Source: Actinoplanes italicus (GTDB taxonomy: Bacteria > Actinomycetota > Actinomycetes > Mycobacteriales > Micromonosporaceae). From it: a stretch of DNA of 64,000 nucleotides. The notes under the pieces were generated by a model that searched no databases, had not been told where the DNA came from, and saw only the letters and a program-made list of their open reading frames with translations. Numbering within the stretch: position 1 is the stretch's first letter; each line of letters starts with the position of its first letter. A program made the position numbers and the translations under genes. The stretch spans positions 246,034 through 310,033 of the forward strand of contig NZ_PVMZ01000013.1 in assembly GCF_003001815.1 (NCBI RefSeq). Direction: 5' to 3'. Shown one piece after another: positions 15,173-24,728 of the stretch.

Positions 15173-15625
15173 ATCCCCAGCGTAGCCACGATAGTTCCGC
15201 AACAGATAATCCAAAAATCTACGGTACGGCTACGGCCGGCCCAGACGCACGAGCACGTACCCGGACCTCCGCCGCGACGCGGGCGGCCCGTCCCGGCCCC
15301 CAGGGCCCGCGCCGGGCCGAAGGCGAACCCCACCGGCGGTGTCGTACCGCGGTCCCACCAGCGCCCGAGGCAGCGGTACGACACGGCCGGTGACCCATCG
15401 CCTCAGCCCGAAAGGCGCGTTGGCGGCCGTGTGGATCGCCGGCGTCGCGTTGTGGTCCGGGACTGCCCCGATTCGGCGGTACTGCCCAGCCCGTACCGAA
15501 AAGCGGATTTGAGGTGTCGCGGCCGACCTCAGTGGACCTTGCGTCGTCCACATGGTTGCGCGTCGCCGGGCCGCGATGATCTCATGTGCCGGGGCTGCCC
15601 TTCCAGCACCGGTCAGGAGGCCGTC
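15173..15625. other. Divergent intergenic region, MarR and MMPL promoters
   Basis: No gene is supported in this ~450-bp gap. The frame of the MMPL gene happens to stay open upstream, but the translation is low-complexity Arg/Pro and lacks a start site. ATAGTTCCGCAACAGAT (15191-15207) has imperfect dyad symmetry and may be the MarR operator. Confidence 0.5.
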
Positions 15626-17725
15626 ATGCCGGCTGGGCTGGGTCGATTCATCCATGCCCGACGTCGCATCGTCATCGTCGTGTGGCTCGTGGTCGCGTTG
15701 GCCGGCGCGGTGTTCGGTGGCTCCGTCTACGATCGCACGCAGTCGATCGATTCCCTGCCGGCCGGAGCTCCGGCGGCCGTCGCGCAGGATCGCCTGGACG
15801 CGCTGTCGCCCGAGGGCGAACGAGTGGTCGCGGTGATCTCCGGACGTGACGTCGGCGCCATCGCGCTCGTCGACAGCGTCAGCCGGATCGCGTTCGAGAT
15901 CCGCGAGATCCCCGGCGTGGCCGAGGTCGAGGACTCCTACACCACGGGCGCGCGGCAGATCGCCACCGACAACCAGGGCTCTCTGATCACTGTGGAGCTG
16001 AAACCGGGCCTGAGCGACGACGAGGCGCTGCGCGTCGCCGATCAGGTGAGCGCCGCCCTGCGCCGCATCGACGCCCCCGAGATCCTGATCGGCGGTGGGT
16101 TGCTCGCCGAGCGGGAGTTCGGCGACCAGGCAGTCCGGGACGCCGCCGTCGGTGAATCGGTTGCCCTGGTCTGCGTCGGGATCCTGCTGATCGTGCTGCT
16201 GGGCGGCCTCGTGGCCGGCCTGCTGCCGCTGGGCGCAGCCGTGGGCGCGGTCACCGCGACGCTGCTGACGCTGACCGGGCTGGCCCGCCTGATGCCGGTC
16301 AGCGAGTACACCGTCAACGTGGTGACCCTGCTCGGCATCGGGCTGGCGGTCGACTACAGCCTGCTCATGATCGCCCGGTTCCAGGAGGAACGAGCCGCGG
16401 ATCCGCGCGCGCCGATGGCCGAGCTCGTCGAACGTACGGTGGTCACCGCCGGCCGTGCGGTGCTGGTGTCCGGCTCAGCGGTCGCCGCGGCGCTGGCAGG
16501 GCTGTTCGCCTTCGGCGACCCCATGCTGTCCGCGATGGCGATGGGCGGAGCGCTGGTCGTCGTCCTGGCGACCGCTGCCGGGACGACACTCGTGCCCGCG
16601 CTGATCGCGGTCGCCCACAGGCGGATCCCGGCACGCAGCCGAACGCGAGGCCCCGGTCTTCTCGTGCGGCTGGCCGGGCTGGCTCAGCGGCGGCCGGGTC
16701 CGGTGGCGCTGGCGGTGGTCGCCGGGCTGCTGGTGCTGAGCGCCCCGCTGCTCTTCGTGGAGTTCGCCAACTCCGACGTCCGCGTGCTGCCCAGGAGCAG
16801 TGAGGCACGTCAGGCGTACGAGGCGGCACAGGAGAGGTTCACCGACCCGCCGAAGCAGCCGCTGACCGTCGTGGTCGAGGCGGGTCCGGACCGCCCGGAG
16901 GTCAAGCAGCTGTTCGACACCATGGAGAAGCTGCCGGGCGTCGACGGCGTCTACGTGCGGTCCGGCCTGCCGGCCGGGGTGAGCGTCGCCGACGTCGTGC
17001 CCACCGGAGCCTCGGACGGCCGGCAGGCCCAGCAGCTGGTGGCCGGCCTGCGCGCACTCGACGCACCCGCCCCCGTACTGGTGGCCGGCCCCGCGGCGGA
17101 GCTGACCGACGCGAAACGATCCGTCGCCGACCGCCTGCCCGTCGCCCTGGCGATCATCGTGGTGGCCACCGGAGCGCTGCTGTTCGCGCTCACCCGCTCG
17201 GTGGTCGTGCCGGTCAAGGCCATCGTGATGAACCTGCTGACGCTGCTGGCGACCATGGGTGTGCTGGTCGCGGTCTTCCAGTGGGGCTGGGGCGCCGGCG
17301 TGCTCGGTTTCGAGCCCTGGGGTGCGCTCGACCTGACGACACCGCTGCTGCTGTTCGTCTTCGCCTTCGGGCTGTCCATGGACTACGAGGTGTTCCTGCT
17401 CGCCCGGATCAGGGAGGAATGGGACCGCCGGACGGCCACCGACGCGGCGGCCAACGACCGCGCCGTCCTGGCCGGGATCACCGCCGCCGGTCCGGTCGTC
17501 ACCACGGCGGCCCTGGCGATCGGCATCGTCTTCCTCGGCTTCGTCCTCGGCGAACTGGTCGCGGTGAAGGAGATCGGCGTCGGGATGACCGTGGCGGTAC
17601 TGCTGGACGTCACGGTGGTGCGCGGTCTGCTGCTCCCGTCGACGATGTCACTGCTCGGACGGTGGAACTGGTGGCGGCCGGGGCTGGCCTCCGCCGCGTC
17701 CGAGCCGCGGGTCCCCGTGGGCTGA
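15626..17725 (+). CDS. MMPL-family (RND superfamily) transporter
   Basis: 699 residues with two repeats of one plus five membrane helices separated by large extracytoplasmic domains, as in MMPL/SSD transporters. Visible features: helix 1 (IVIVVWLVVALAGAVFG), the GLAVDYSLLMIARFQEE segment with Asp-Tyr in TM4, and its partner FGLSMDYEVFLLARIREEW in the second half. These Asp-Tyr pairs carry proton coupling in MmpL3-like proteins. Likely cargo is a lipid or hydrophobic compound. ATG 15626 follows GGAGG by five bases. Confidence 0.93.
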   Translation: MPAGLGRFIHARRRIVIVVWLVVALAGAVFGGSVYDRTQSIDSLPAGAPAAVAQDRLDALSPEGERVVAVISGRDVGAIALVDSVSRIAFEIREIPGVAEVEDSYTTGARQIATDNQGSLITVELKPGLSDDEALRVADQVSAALRRIDAPEILIGGGLLAEREFGDQAVRDAAVGESVALVCVGILLIVLLGGLVAGLLPLGAAVGAVTATLLTLTGLARLMPVSEYTVNVVTLLGIGLAVDYSLLMIARFQEERAADPRAPMAELVERTVVTAGRAVLVSGSAVAAALAGLFAFGDPMLSAMAMGGALVVVLATAAGTTLVPALIAVAHRRIPARSRTRGPGLLVRLAGLAQRRPGPVALAVVAGLLVLSAPLLFVEFANSDVRVLPRSSEARQAYEAAQERFTDPPKQPLTVVVEAGPDRPEVKQLFDTMEKLPGVDGVYVRSGLPAGVSVADVVPTGASDGRQAQQLVAGLRALDAPAPVLVAGPAAELTDAKRSVADRLPVALAIIVVATGALLFALTRSVVVPVKAIVMNLLTLLATMGVLVAVFQWGWGAGVLGFEPWGALDLTTPLLLFVFAFGLSMDYEVFLLARIREEWDRRTATDAAANDRAVLAGITAAGPVVTTAALAIGIVFLGFVLGELVAVKEIGVGMTVAVLLDVTVVRGLLLPSTMSLLGRWNWWRPGLASAASEPRVPVG

Positions 17726-17764
17726 CCGGGCGAGACCTCCGGAGGAGACGGCGCCGTTCCGTTT

Positions 17765-18523
17765 TCAGCGGATCTGATCCAGCAGAGCGGTGCGGGCGGT
17801 GGCCAGCGACGGCCCGTACCAGGTGAGATGCCGTCCCGAGACCAGCACGGTCCGGACGTCCGGGAACGCCTCCGGGCCGTCGTCGGGGGTGAAGAGGTAC
17901 GGCTCGTCGGGCAGCAGGATCAGGTCCGCGCCGGCCGCCCGCAGTTCGGCGAGGCCGGTGTGGGGATAGCGGCCGTCCGCATCGCCGAACACGTTGACCA
18001 GTCCGAGCCGTGCCAGGATGTCGCCCGTGAAGGTGCGGGCGCCGACCACCATCCACGGGTCGCGCCAGATCGGCACGATCACGCGCAGCTCCGGCCGGGG
18101 CGCGGGCAGGCCCCACTGCGACGCGGCCCGGCGCAGCCACTCGGGCTCGTCGACAGCGAGGACCTCGGTGAACAGCTGGCGCATCGAGCGGAGGGCGTCG
18201 TCGAGGGATTCGATGACAGTGACCCAGACGGGCACCCCGGCGTCGCGGAGGCGTTGCACGTCCAGCTGACGGTTCTCCTCCTGGTTGGCGATCACCAGGT
18301 CCGGCTTCAACGCGGCGATCGCCTTCCGATCGGGGTTCTTCGTCCCCCGTACCCGCGGAAGATCTGATCCTGCCGTGTGGGTGCACCAGTCGGTGACCGC
18401 GACGAGTCGCTCCGGAACGGTCTCGGCAAGGGCCTCGCTCAGCGATGGAACCAGCGAGATCACCCGGGTCGGCGGCCGTTCGAACCGCATCGGGTGGCCG
18501 AGGCCGTCATACGAACGGGTCAC
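17765..18523 (-). CDS. BtuF-like helical-backbone metal/cobalamin-binding protein, no signal peptide
   Basis: 252 residues of the periplasmic-binding class III fold: RVISLVPSLSEAL at the start, KPDLVIANQEENR and AGADLILLPDEPYLF further on, the two-lobe signature of BtuF/FepB proteins. It has no signal peptide or lipobox, so it is probably cytosolic. Its GTG start (18521-18523) overlaps the TGA stop of the upstream marR (18520-18522). The same operon begins with a B12-dependent mutase, which suggests handling of cobalamin, an inference from context. Confidence 0.85.
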   Translation of the reverse strand: MTRSYDGLGHPMRFERPPTRVISLVPSLSEALAETVPERLVAVTDWCTHTAGSDLPRVRGTKNPDRKAIAALKPDLVIANQEENRQLDVQRLRDAGVPVWVTVIESLDDALRSMRQLFTEVLAVDEPEWLRRAASQWGLPAPRPELRVIVPIWRDPWMVVGARTFTGDILARLGLVNVFGDADGRYPHTGLAELRAAGADLILLPDEPYLFTPDDGPEAFPDVRTVLVSGRHLTWYGPSLATARTALLDQIR

Positions 18524-19053
18524 CCGTCGAAGTCTCCCGCCGACCGCCTGAGGTCACGCAGGGTGCCGAACAGGTCGCGCATGTTCTCCGAGGTGAGCTC
18601 GGGCCTGCTGAAGACCCGCTCGTTGAGCAGGCTCGTGGCCTGTGCCGCGGCGGCGCGGCCGGCCTCGGTGATGGTCACGAGCACACCGCGGCCGTCGTTG
18701 GGATCCTGGTGGCGTTCGACGAGTCCGGCGGCCTCCAGGCGCGCGGCGGCGTTGGTGACGCTGGTCGGATGCACCTGCAGGCGGGCGCCCGCCTTGGCCA
18801 TCGGCAGCCGGCCGTGCCTGGTGAAGGACAGCAGCATGAGCAGCTCGTAGCGGGCGAAGCTGAGCTGCAGCGGCCGCAGCACGTCGTCGACCCAGGACTG
18901 GACGATGGCCTGGGCACGCATGAGCGACGTGACCGCGGCCATGCCGTCGGCGGCGTTCTCCCAGCCGTGTTCACGCCAGAGCCGGGCAGCCTCCCCGACG
19001 GGATCGAACGGGAGCCGTGCTTGCACCGGATTCCTCCTGGGATCGTCGGGCAT
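18520..19053 (-). CDS. MarR-family regulator in the icmF operon
   Basis: 177 residues. The MarR core spans LPFDPVGEAARLWREHGW, LQLSFARYELLMLL, MAKAGARLQVHPTSVTNAAARLEAAGL (recognition helix) and the wing DPNDGRGVLV. Start 19053 gives the usual MPDDPRRNP N-terminus. An in-frame ATG at 19122 overlaps the stop of icmF as ATGA and would add 23 residues, so the real start may be there. It is the second gene of a three-gene operon and the likely autoregulator. Confidence 0.9.
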   Translation of the reverse strand: MPDDPRRNPVQARLPFDPVGEAARLWREHGWENAADGMAAVTSLMRAQAIVQSWVDDVLRPLQLSFARYELLMLLSFTRHGRLPMAKAGARLQVHPTSVTNAAARLEAAGLVERHQDPNDGRGVLVTITEAGRAAAAQATSLLNERVFSRPELTSENMRDLFGTLRDLRRSAGDFDG

Positions 19054-19118
19054 CCCGGAGGAGGTTACCGCGCGGTCGCGGGCGCGACGCCGGGCCGGCG
19101 TCGCGCCTGTCGCGGTCG

Positions 19119-22100
19119 TCATACGTTGCGCCGGTACTGGCCGCCCACCTCGAAGAAGGCGTCGGAGATCTGGCCCAGCGAGCAGCACCGCACGGCGTCC
19201 ATCAGGGCCGCGAACACGTTCTCGCCGCTCATCGCCGCGGCCTGGAGCCGGCCGAGAGCGGAGGGCGCCTCGGTGGCGTGCCGGGCGTGGAAGTCGGCGA
19301 GCCGGGCCAGCTGGGACTGTTTCTCTCCCTCGGTGGCGCGGGCCAGTTCGACGGTCTGCGGCGTGGTGTCGTCGCGGTGCGGGTCGAGGAAGGTGTTGAC
19401 GCCGACGATCGGCAGGGTGCCCTCGTGCTTGCGGTGCTCGTAGAGCATCGACTCGTCCTGGATGCGGCCGCGCTGGTAGCCGGTCTCCATGGCGCCCAGC
19501 ACGCCGCCGCGTTCGGCGATGCGGTCGAACTCCTGCAGCACGGCCTCCTCGACCAGGTCGGTGAGTTCGTCGATGATGAACGAGCCCTGCAGCGGGTTCT
19601 CGTTGCCGGCCAGGCCCCATTCCTTGTCGATGATCATCTGGATGGCGAGGGCACGGCGTACCGACTGTTCGCTGGGGGTGGTGACGGCTTCGTCGTACGC
19701 GTTGGTGTGCAGGCTGTTGGCGTTGTCGTAGATGGCGCACAACGCTTGCAGGGTGGTGCGGATGTCGTTGAAGTCCATCTCCTGGGCGTGCAGTGACCGG
19801 CCGGAGGTCTGCACGTGGTACTTGAGTTTCTGGGAGCGTTCGGCCGCGCCGTAGCGGTCGCGCATCGCCACGGCCCAGATGCGGCGGGCGACCCGTCCGA
19901 TGACCGAGTACTCGGCGTCCATACCGTTGGAGAAGAAGAACGACAGGTTCGGCGCGAAATCATCGATCTTCATACCCCGGGCCAGGTACGACTCGACGTA
20001 CGTGAAGCCGTTGGCCAGGGTGAACGCCAGTTGGCTGATCGGGTTCGCCCCGGCCTCCGCGATGTGGTAGCCCGAGATCGACACCGAGTAGAAGTTGCGG
20101 ACCCGGTGGTCGATGAACCACTGCTGGATGTCGCCCATGCAGCGCAGCGCGAACTCGGTGGAGAAGATGCAGGTGTTCTGGCCCTGGTCCTCCTTGAGGA
20201 TGTCGGCCTGCACGGTCCCGCGCACGGTCGCCAGCGTGCGGGCGATCACCTCCTCGCGCGGCTCGCCGGGGTGGGCCTCGATCTGCTGGTCGATGGCGGT
20301 GTTGAGGAACATCGCCAGGATCGCCGGGGCCGGGCCGTTGATGGTCATCGACACCGAGGTCGTCGGCGAGCAGAGGTCGAAACCGTCGTACAGCGCCTTC
20401 ATGTCGTCGAGCGTGGCGATCGAGACACCTGACGTGCCGACCTTGCCGTAGATGTCCGGACGCGGGTCGGGATCGCGGCCGTACAGGGTGACCGAGTCGA
20501 ACGCCGTCGACAGGCGGGTCGCGTCGCCGCCGCGGCTCAACAGCTTGAAACGCCGGTTGGTACGGAACGCGTCGCCCTCCCCGGCGAACATGCGGGCCGG
20601 GGCCTCGCCCTCCCGCTTGAACGGGAACACGCCGGCGGTGAACGGGAAGAACCCGGGCAGGTTCTCGCGGCGCAGGAACGACAGCAGTTCCGCCTCGTCG
20701 CGGGTGCGGGGCAGCGCCACGCGCCGCACGAGGGAGCCGGAGAGGGTCTCCCGGGTCAGGGGGGTACGGATCTCGCGGTCCCGGACGCGGTAGACGTACT
20801 CGTCGCCGGAGTAGTCCGCGACCCGCTGCGGCCAGGAGTCCAGCAGCTCGCCGACCTCGGGCAGCACACGCCGTTCGGTGTCGGCGGAGAGCTCGCGCAC
20901 CCGTGCGGCGGCGGGGTCGTCGCCGAGCATCTCCGCGGTCGTCCGCAGGGCCTGCCGGCGGCGGACGACATCGGCCTGCTCGGCGGTGGTGCGGTGGTAG
21001 CCGCGGACGGTCTCGGTGATCTCGGCGAGGTAGCGGGCGCGGGCGGACGGCACCACGCTGGTCAGCCCGGAGGAGGCGCGCACGTCGACGGCGGGCAGCG
21101 TCCCGGCCCGGACCGGGAGTCCCTTGGCGGCCAGCAGTTCACGCAGCTCCAGGTAGAGCGCGGTGACGCCGTCGTCGTTGAAGCGGGCGGCGCTCGTGCC
21201 GTACACCGGCATCCGATCCCAGCCGGTACCGAACGCCTGCCGGTTGCGCACCAGCTGCCGGGCGACGTCGCGGCGGGCGTCCTCGGCTCCGCGCCGTTCG
21301 TACTTGTTGATCGCGACGACGTCGGCGAAGTCGAGCATGTCGATCTTCTCCAGCTGTGAGGCCGCGCCGAACTCGGGCGTCATCACGTAGAGCGACACAT
21401 CCGAGTACGGCACGATGCCGGCGTCGCCCTGGCCGATCCCCGGCGTCTCGACGATCACCAGGTCGAACCCGGCCGCCCGGACGGCCAGCAGGATGTCGTC
21501 GATGCGCTCGGGCAGCTGGGATCCGGCGGTCCGGGTGGCCAGAGACCGGAAGAACGTGCGGCCGCCCTGCCCGGTCTCCAGCGCGTTCATCCGGATCCGG
21601 TCGCCGAGCAGCGCACCGCCGCCTCGCCTGCGGGTCGGGTCGATCGCCAGGATCGCGACCCGCAGCTTGTCCTCCTGGTCCAGGCGCAGGCGGCGCAGCA
21701 GTTCGTCGGTCAGTGACGACTTGCCGGACCCGCCGGTGCCGGTGATCCCCAGGACGGGCACGACACGGCCGGCCGCTTCGGCGCGCAGCCGGTCGGCGAG
21801 CTCGGCCGATCGGCCCGCCTCGAGCACGGTGATGGCCCGGGCCAGCGCGGCCGGGTCGCCGGCCAGCAGCTCCTCGACGTCGGGGCCGGTGCCGGTCAGG
21901 TCGACGTCACAGGCCCGGATCAGCTGGTTGATCATGCCGGGCAGTCCGAGCCGCTGGCCGTCTTCGGGGGAGAAGATGGTGACGCCGCGCTCGCGCAGCA
22001 ACGCGATCTCGGCCGGCACGATGACGCCGCCACCGCCGCCGAAGACCTGGACGTGACCGGCGCCGGCCTCGGCGAGCCGGTCCACCAGATAGCCGAAGTA

Positions 22101-22331
22101 CTCGACGTGTCCGCCCTGGTAGGAGGAGATCGCGACGCCCTGCGCGTCCTCCTCGAGCACGGCTCGCACCACCGTGTCGACGCTGCGGTCGTGGCCGAGG
22201 TGGATGACCTCCGCACCCTGCGCCTGCAGCAGCCGCCGCATGACGTTGATGGCCGCGTCGTGGCCGTCGAAGAGACTCGCGGCGGTCACGAACCGAACCG
22301 GGTGAACGGGGACGTGCAACTCGGCAGCCAT
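19119..22331 (-). CDS. icmF: Fused isobutyryl-CoA mutase (IcmF)
   Basis: 1070 residues, the expected length. The N-terminal B12-binding domain has SLFDGHDAAINVM with the cobalt-ligating His near residue 24. A central MeaB-like G-protein chaperone follows, with P-loop GTGGSGKSS at ~198-206 and INKYERRG. The C-terminal TIM-barrel mutase has CSPTTSVSMTINGP and the QTSGRSLHAQEMDFND substrate region. It interconverts isobutyryl-CoA and n-butyryl-CoA using adenosylcobalamin, with GTP-driven cofactor loading. Start chosen at ATG 22331; a GTG at 22373 would extend it. Heads the operon with marR and a BtuF-like gene. Confidence 0.96.
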   Translation of the reverse strand: MAAELHVPVHPVRFVTAASLFDGHDAAINVMRRLLQAQGAEVIHLGHDRSVDTVVRAVLEEDAQGVAISSYQGGHVEYFGYLVDRLAEAGAGHVQVFGGGGGVIVPAEIALLRERGVTIFSPEDGQRLGLPGMINQLIRACDVDLTGTGPDVEELLAGDPAALARAITVLEAGRSAELADRLRAEAAGRVVPVLGITGTGGSGKSSLTDELLRRLRLDQEDKLRVAILAIDPTRRRGGGALLGDRIRMNALETGQGGRTFFRSLATRTAGSQLPERIDDILLAVRAAGFDLVIVETPGIGQGDAGIVPYSDVSLYVMTPEFGAASQLEKIDMLDFADVVAINKYERRGAEDARRDVARQLVRNRQAFGTGWDRMPVYGTSAARFNDDGVTALYLELRELLAAKGLPVRAGTLPAVDVRASSGLTSVVPSARARYLAEITETVRGYHRTTAEQADVVRRRQALRTTAEMLGDDPAAARVRELSADTERRVLPEVGELLDSWPQRVADYSGDEYVYRVRDREIRTPLTRETLSGSLVRRVALPRTRDEAELLSFLRRENLPGFFPFTAGVFPFKREGEAPARMFAGEGDAFRTNRRFKLLSRGGDATRLSTAFDSVTLYGRDPDPRPDIYGKVGTSGVSIATLDDMKALYDGFDLCSPTTSVSMTINGPAPAILAMFLNTAIDQQIEAHPGEPREEVIARTLATVRGTVQADILKEDQGQNTCIFSTEFALRCMGDIQQWFIDHRVRNFYSVSISGYHIAEAGANPISQLAFTLANGFTYVESYLARGMKIDDFAPNLSFFFSNGMDAEYSVIGRVARRIWAVAMRDRYGAAERSQKLKYHVQTSGRSLHAQEMDFNDIRTTLQALCAIYDNANSLHTNAYDEAVTTPSEQSVRRALAIQMIIDKEWGLAGNENPLQGSFIIDELTDLVEEAVLQEFDRIAERGGVLGAMETGYQRGRIQDESMLYEHRKHEGTLPIVGVNTFLDPHRDDTTPQTVELARATEGEKQSQLARLADFHARHATEAPSALGRLQAAAMSGENVFAALMDAVRCCSLGQISDAFFEVGGQYRRNV

Positions 22332-22409
22332 TGCTGTTCCTGACCTCTCGGCTACGGGCTTGTGGCCCGGCACGACGGGATACGTGGACGTCCTTGTACC
22401 TTAGGCCGG

Positions 22410-22433
22410 AGATACTAGGAAGTCCAAGTATCT
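22410..22433 (-). promoter_or_regulatory. Inverted repeat, candidate MarR operator for icmF operon
   Basis: AGATACT (22410-22416) and AGTATCT (22427-22433) form a perfect 7-bp inverted repeat with a 10-base spacer, ~80-100 bp upstream of the icmF start. Position and size suit a MarR-type operator; linkage to the operon's own MarR is inferred. Confidence 0.5.
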
Positions 22434-22590
22434 TGAAACACCGAGCCCTTCGAACGGGACACGGCTGTTCTCCGTGGCTCGGATGGGTGGGCGGGTTCCG
22501 TACCGCATCGTCTGGAAGGGCTTGATCCTCGCAACGAGCGACCCGAGCCGCACCATGCCGAGCCGGGCAGTGGCCCGGAGGAGGGCTGAG

Positions 22591-23571
22591 TCAGCGGATG
22601 CGTGCGGTGGCGTAGCCGTACCAGGGGATCGCCTGGTTCGCCTGCGGCACGGTGACCAGCTCGACGGGCAGCTCACCGCCGGAGGCGGCGGCCGGCTGCC
22701 GGAAGGCGAAGCGGTAGCTGACGCTGCGGCCCGGCGGGGGAGCGGTGACGCGCACGCTGAACGAGTCCCCCTCGGTGGTCACCGGCGGCCACCGGTCGCC
22801 GGAGCGCCGCAGGCCGGCGGGCGGGGAGAACAGCAGGGTGACCTTGCCGGGGTGGGCGCCCCAGCGGTGGGCGACCGTCACGGTGACGCTGCCGTGCCGG
22901 TACCCGCCGGTCGGTGGGCCGAGCACCAGGTCACCGACGGTGAGACGGGTCGCGGTCACCTTCGGGTTGAACGGCATCCGGGTCGGGCCGCTGACCTGCG
23001 TGAAACGGCCGGCTCGGAGGGCGTACCCGCGGGTCTGCCATTTCTGTGGTGTCCGGTCGTCGCAGCAGCGCTGGTAGTCGGCGAGCCGCGCGGTCACCAC
23101 CCCGGCCTGGTCCACCCGGACACTGGTGTCGCGGATCTCGCGGACCTGGCCGGTCGTCGCCGTCACCCGCCCCCGGGACACGATGCCGCCGTCAGGACCG
23201 CGGTCGTAGGCGACGATCTGCTTGGTGCCGCCCTCGATCAGGCAGCCCAGCACGGCGACGGTCTCGTCGGCGCCGTCGCGGTCGATGTCGCCGTAGGTGG
23301 CGGACAGGATCAGCAGCGACTGCCCGGACGGCGGCCGGCCGTCGGGCGTGGTCTTCGGCGTGAGGGCGGCTCCACCGTCATGGAAACGCACCGGGCCGGA
23401 CGGGCAGCGGAGCCCGTCGGCGGGCCAGCGCGGCACGTCGAGCGTGGCCTCACCCAGGGCGGCAAGCGTGATGCGGCCGTCGGGCGGAGGTTGCGCCGAC
23501 GCGGGAGTGGCGACGGCGAGCGGCAGGCATGCCGTGAGAACGGCCACGAGGTTGAGCGCGAAAGACTTCAT
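22591..23571 (-). CDS. Exported protein of unknown function
   Basis: 326 residues from ATG 23571 with a Sec signal peptide (LVAVLTACLPLAVATPASAQ). The mature protein includes a DIDRDGADETVAVLGCLIEGG segment resembling FG-GAP/VCBS-like calcium-binding turns, and a C-terminal half of short beta strands. I do not recognise a family. It is preceded by ~100 bp that separate it from the SdpI-like gene, and it is not obviously in an operon. Confidence 0.75.
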   Translation of the reverse strand: MKSFALNLVAVLTACLPLAVATPASAQPPPDGRITLAALGEATLDVPRWPADGLRCPSGPVRFHDGGAALTPKTTPDGRPPSGQSLLILSATYGDIDRDGADETVAVLGCLIEGGTKQIVAYDRGPDGGIVSRGRVTATTGQVREIRDTSVRVDQAGVVTARLADYQRCCDDRTPQKWQTRGYALRAGRFTQVSGPTRMPFNPKVTATRLTVGDLVLGPPTGGYRHGSVTVTVAHRWGAHPGKVTLLFSPPAGLRRSGDRWPPVTTEGDSFSVRVTAPPPGRSVSYRFAFRQPAAASGGELPVELVTVPQANQAIPWYGYATARIR

Positions 23572-23668
23572 CGTCGGGTCATTTTCGCGCGAGATCAGCC
23601 GATAGGGGGCATCAAAAACCAAAATTCACCCCTTTTCGGTACGCCCAGACGGTGAACGGAGTGGCGTC

Positions 23669-24394
23669 TCAGCGCGAGCGCGTGGATGCCACGGTGCGCC
23701 ACGCCGTGCCCAACGGCACGCCCGCCATGGCGACGACGGCTGACAGCGAGATGCCCAGCGACACCGTCGGCACTGACCAGGAGCATGCGAGCGCCACCAG
23801 CCCCAGGGCGACCATGATGATGCCGGTAGGGCGCAGGGCGCGTCGCTGTGCTTCCAGCGCCTGGTCCCATCGTGGCCGCGTCCCGGGTGGAAGCTGCTCC
23901 ACGAGGGTTTCGGGGATGGCCGGAACCTGTTTGGGCCAGAAATTGCCGGCGACGACAACGACGATCGCCACGGCGGCAGCGATGTAGCCGGCTGTGGTCT
24001 CGACCCGGCCCTCGGCCGCGCGCAGCACCATCAGGTGAAGGCTGAGCAGGGTGGGTGTCAGGACGCCGAGGGCCAGGCCGACAGCCCGGCGATGGCTGTG
24101 ATCGTCTCGCCACAGCGGAACCTTGAACATGCCGGCCGTCAAGCGGCGTAGTCGCTGCGAGGCCAGCAGTACCACGGAGAGCATCAGGGTCAGCAGTGGT
24201 ATCCCGATCAGGACAAGCAGCTTCGGGGCATGCTGGTCTGCGCCGTGCTTCCCGGTGCCGGCCAGCGTGACCGGGTCGGGAAGGCGCCCGGCGGCCTGCC
24301 AGGAGAGAACCGCCATGAGCGCGATGCCGATGACCAGCACCATGAGCCCCACCGTGGGTGCCCTCCGCTCCCGCGCCTCGTCAGCTGTTTCCAT
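23669..24394 (-). CDS. SdpI/DUF1648-like membrane protein
   Basis: 241 residues with about five or six membrane helices (MVLVIGIALMAVLSW, LVLIGIPLLTLMLSVVLLA, AAVAIVVVVAGNFW and two near the C-terminus). Between the first two lies RLPDPVTLAGTGKHGADQHA, which resembles the extracellular loop of DUF1648/SdpI proteins (LPDxIPxHWxxxGxPDG). SdpI is the immunity protein and signal receptor for the SDP toxin in Bacillus. Its start overlaps the 3' end of an ArsR repressor gene by 14 bases, the same pairing as sdpRI. Family call from loop motif and context. Confidence 0.7.
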   Translation of the reverse strand: METADEARERRAPTVGLMVLVIGIALMAVLSWQAAGRLPDPVTLAGTGKHGADQHAPKLLVLIGIPLLTLMLSVVLLASQRLRRLTAGMFKVPLWRDDHSHRRAVGLALGVLTPTLLSLHLMVLRAAEGRVETTAGYIAAAVAIVVVVAGNFWPKQVPAIPETLVEQLPPGTRPRWDQALEAQRRALRPTGIIMVALGLVALACSWSVPTVSLGISLSAVVAMAGVPLGTAWRTVASTRSR

Positions 24395-24704
24395 TGGCGT
24401 TCTCCCTTCCGGCCGATGCTTCGGCGCCGCTGCTCTTGAGGCCGAGACGCATGCCTTCCATCAGGTCCGCGATGGCGCCCTCCAGTACGGACAGCTTGGT
24501 CACGTACCGGATCGTGGTGCCCTGCCGCTGCGTGTCGACGAGATCCGCACTGCGGAGCACCTTCAGGTGACCGGACAGGGTGGGGCCCGCGACGCCCAGG
24601 GCCGTGGCGATGTCACCGACGGCCATGGGGCCGTTGCGCTGCAGCAACGTCAGCACGGAACGCCGGGTGGGATGCGCCAGTGCCGCGAACACGCCGTCCG
24701 ACAT
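24381..24704 (-). CDS. ArsR-family (SdpR-like) transcriptional repressor
   Basis: 107 residues. The winged helix is complete: VFAALAHPTRRSVLTLLQ, GDIATALGVAGPTLSGHLKVLRSADLV, and the wing with TTIRY. No metal-binding CxC is present, which fits SdpR-like repressors of membrane sensor partners. Start 24704 has GAGG at good spacing. It overlaps the downstream SdpI-like gene, so the two are translationally coupled. An inverted repeat lies ~25-50 bp upstream. Confidence 0.9.
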   Translation of the reverse strand: MSDGVFAALAHPTRRSVLTLLQRNGPMAVGDIATALGVAGPTLSGHLKVLRSADLVDTQRQGTTIRYVTKLSVLEGAIADLMEGMRLGLKSSGAEASAGRENANGNS

Positions 24705-24728
24705 GACCGCCTCACCGCCTCCGTATTT

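Noticed and set aside
14744..15625. A much longer N-terminus for the MMPL transporter
   Set aside because: The extension overlaps the MarR gene antisense, is Arg/Pro-rich, and GGAGG plus ATG at 15626 gives the normal family start.
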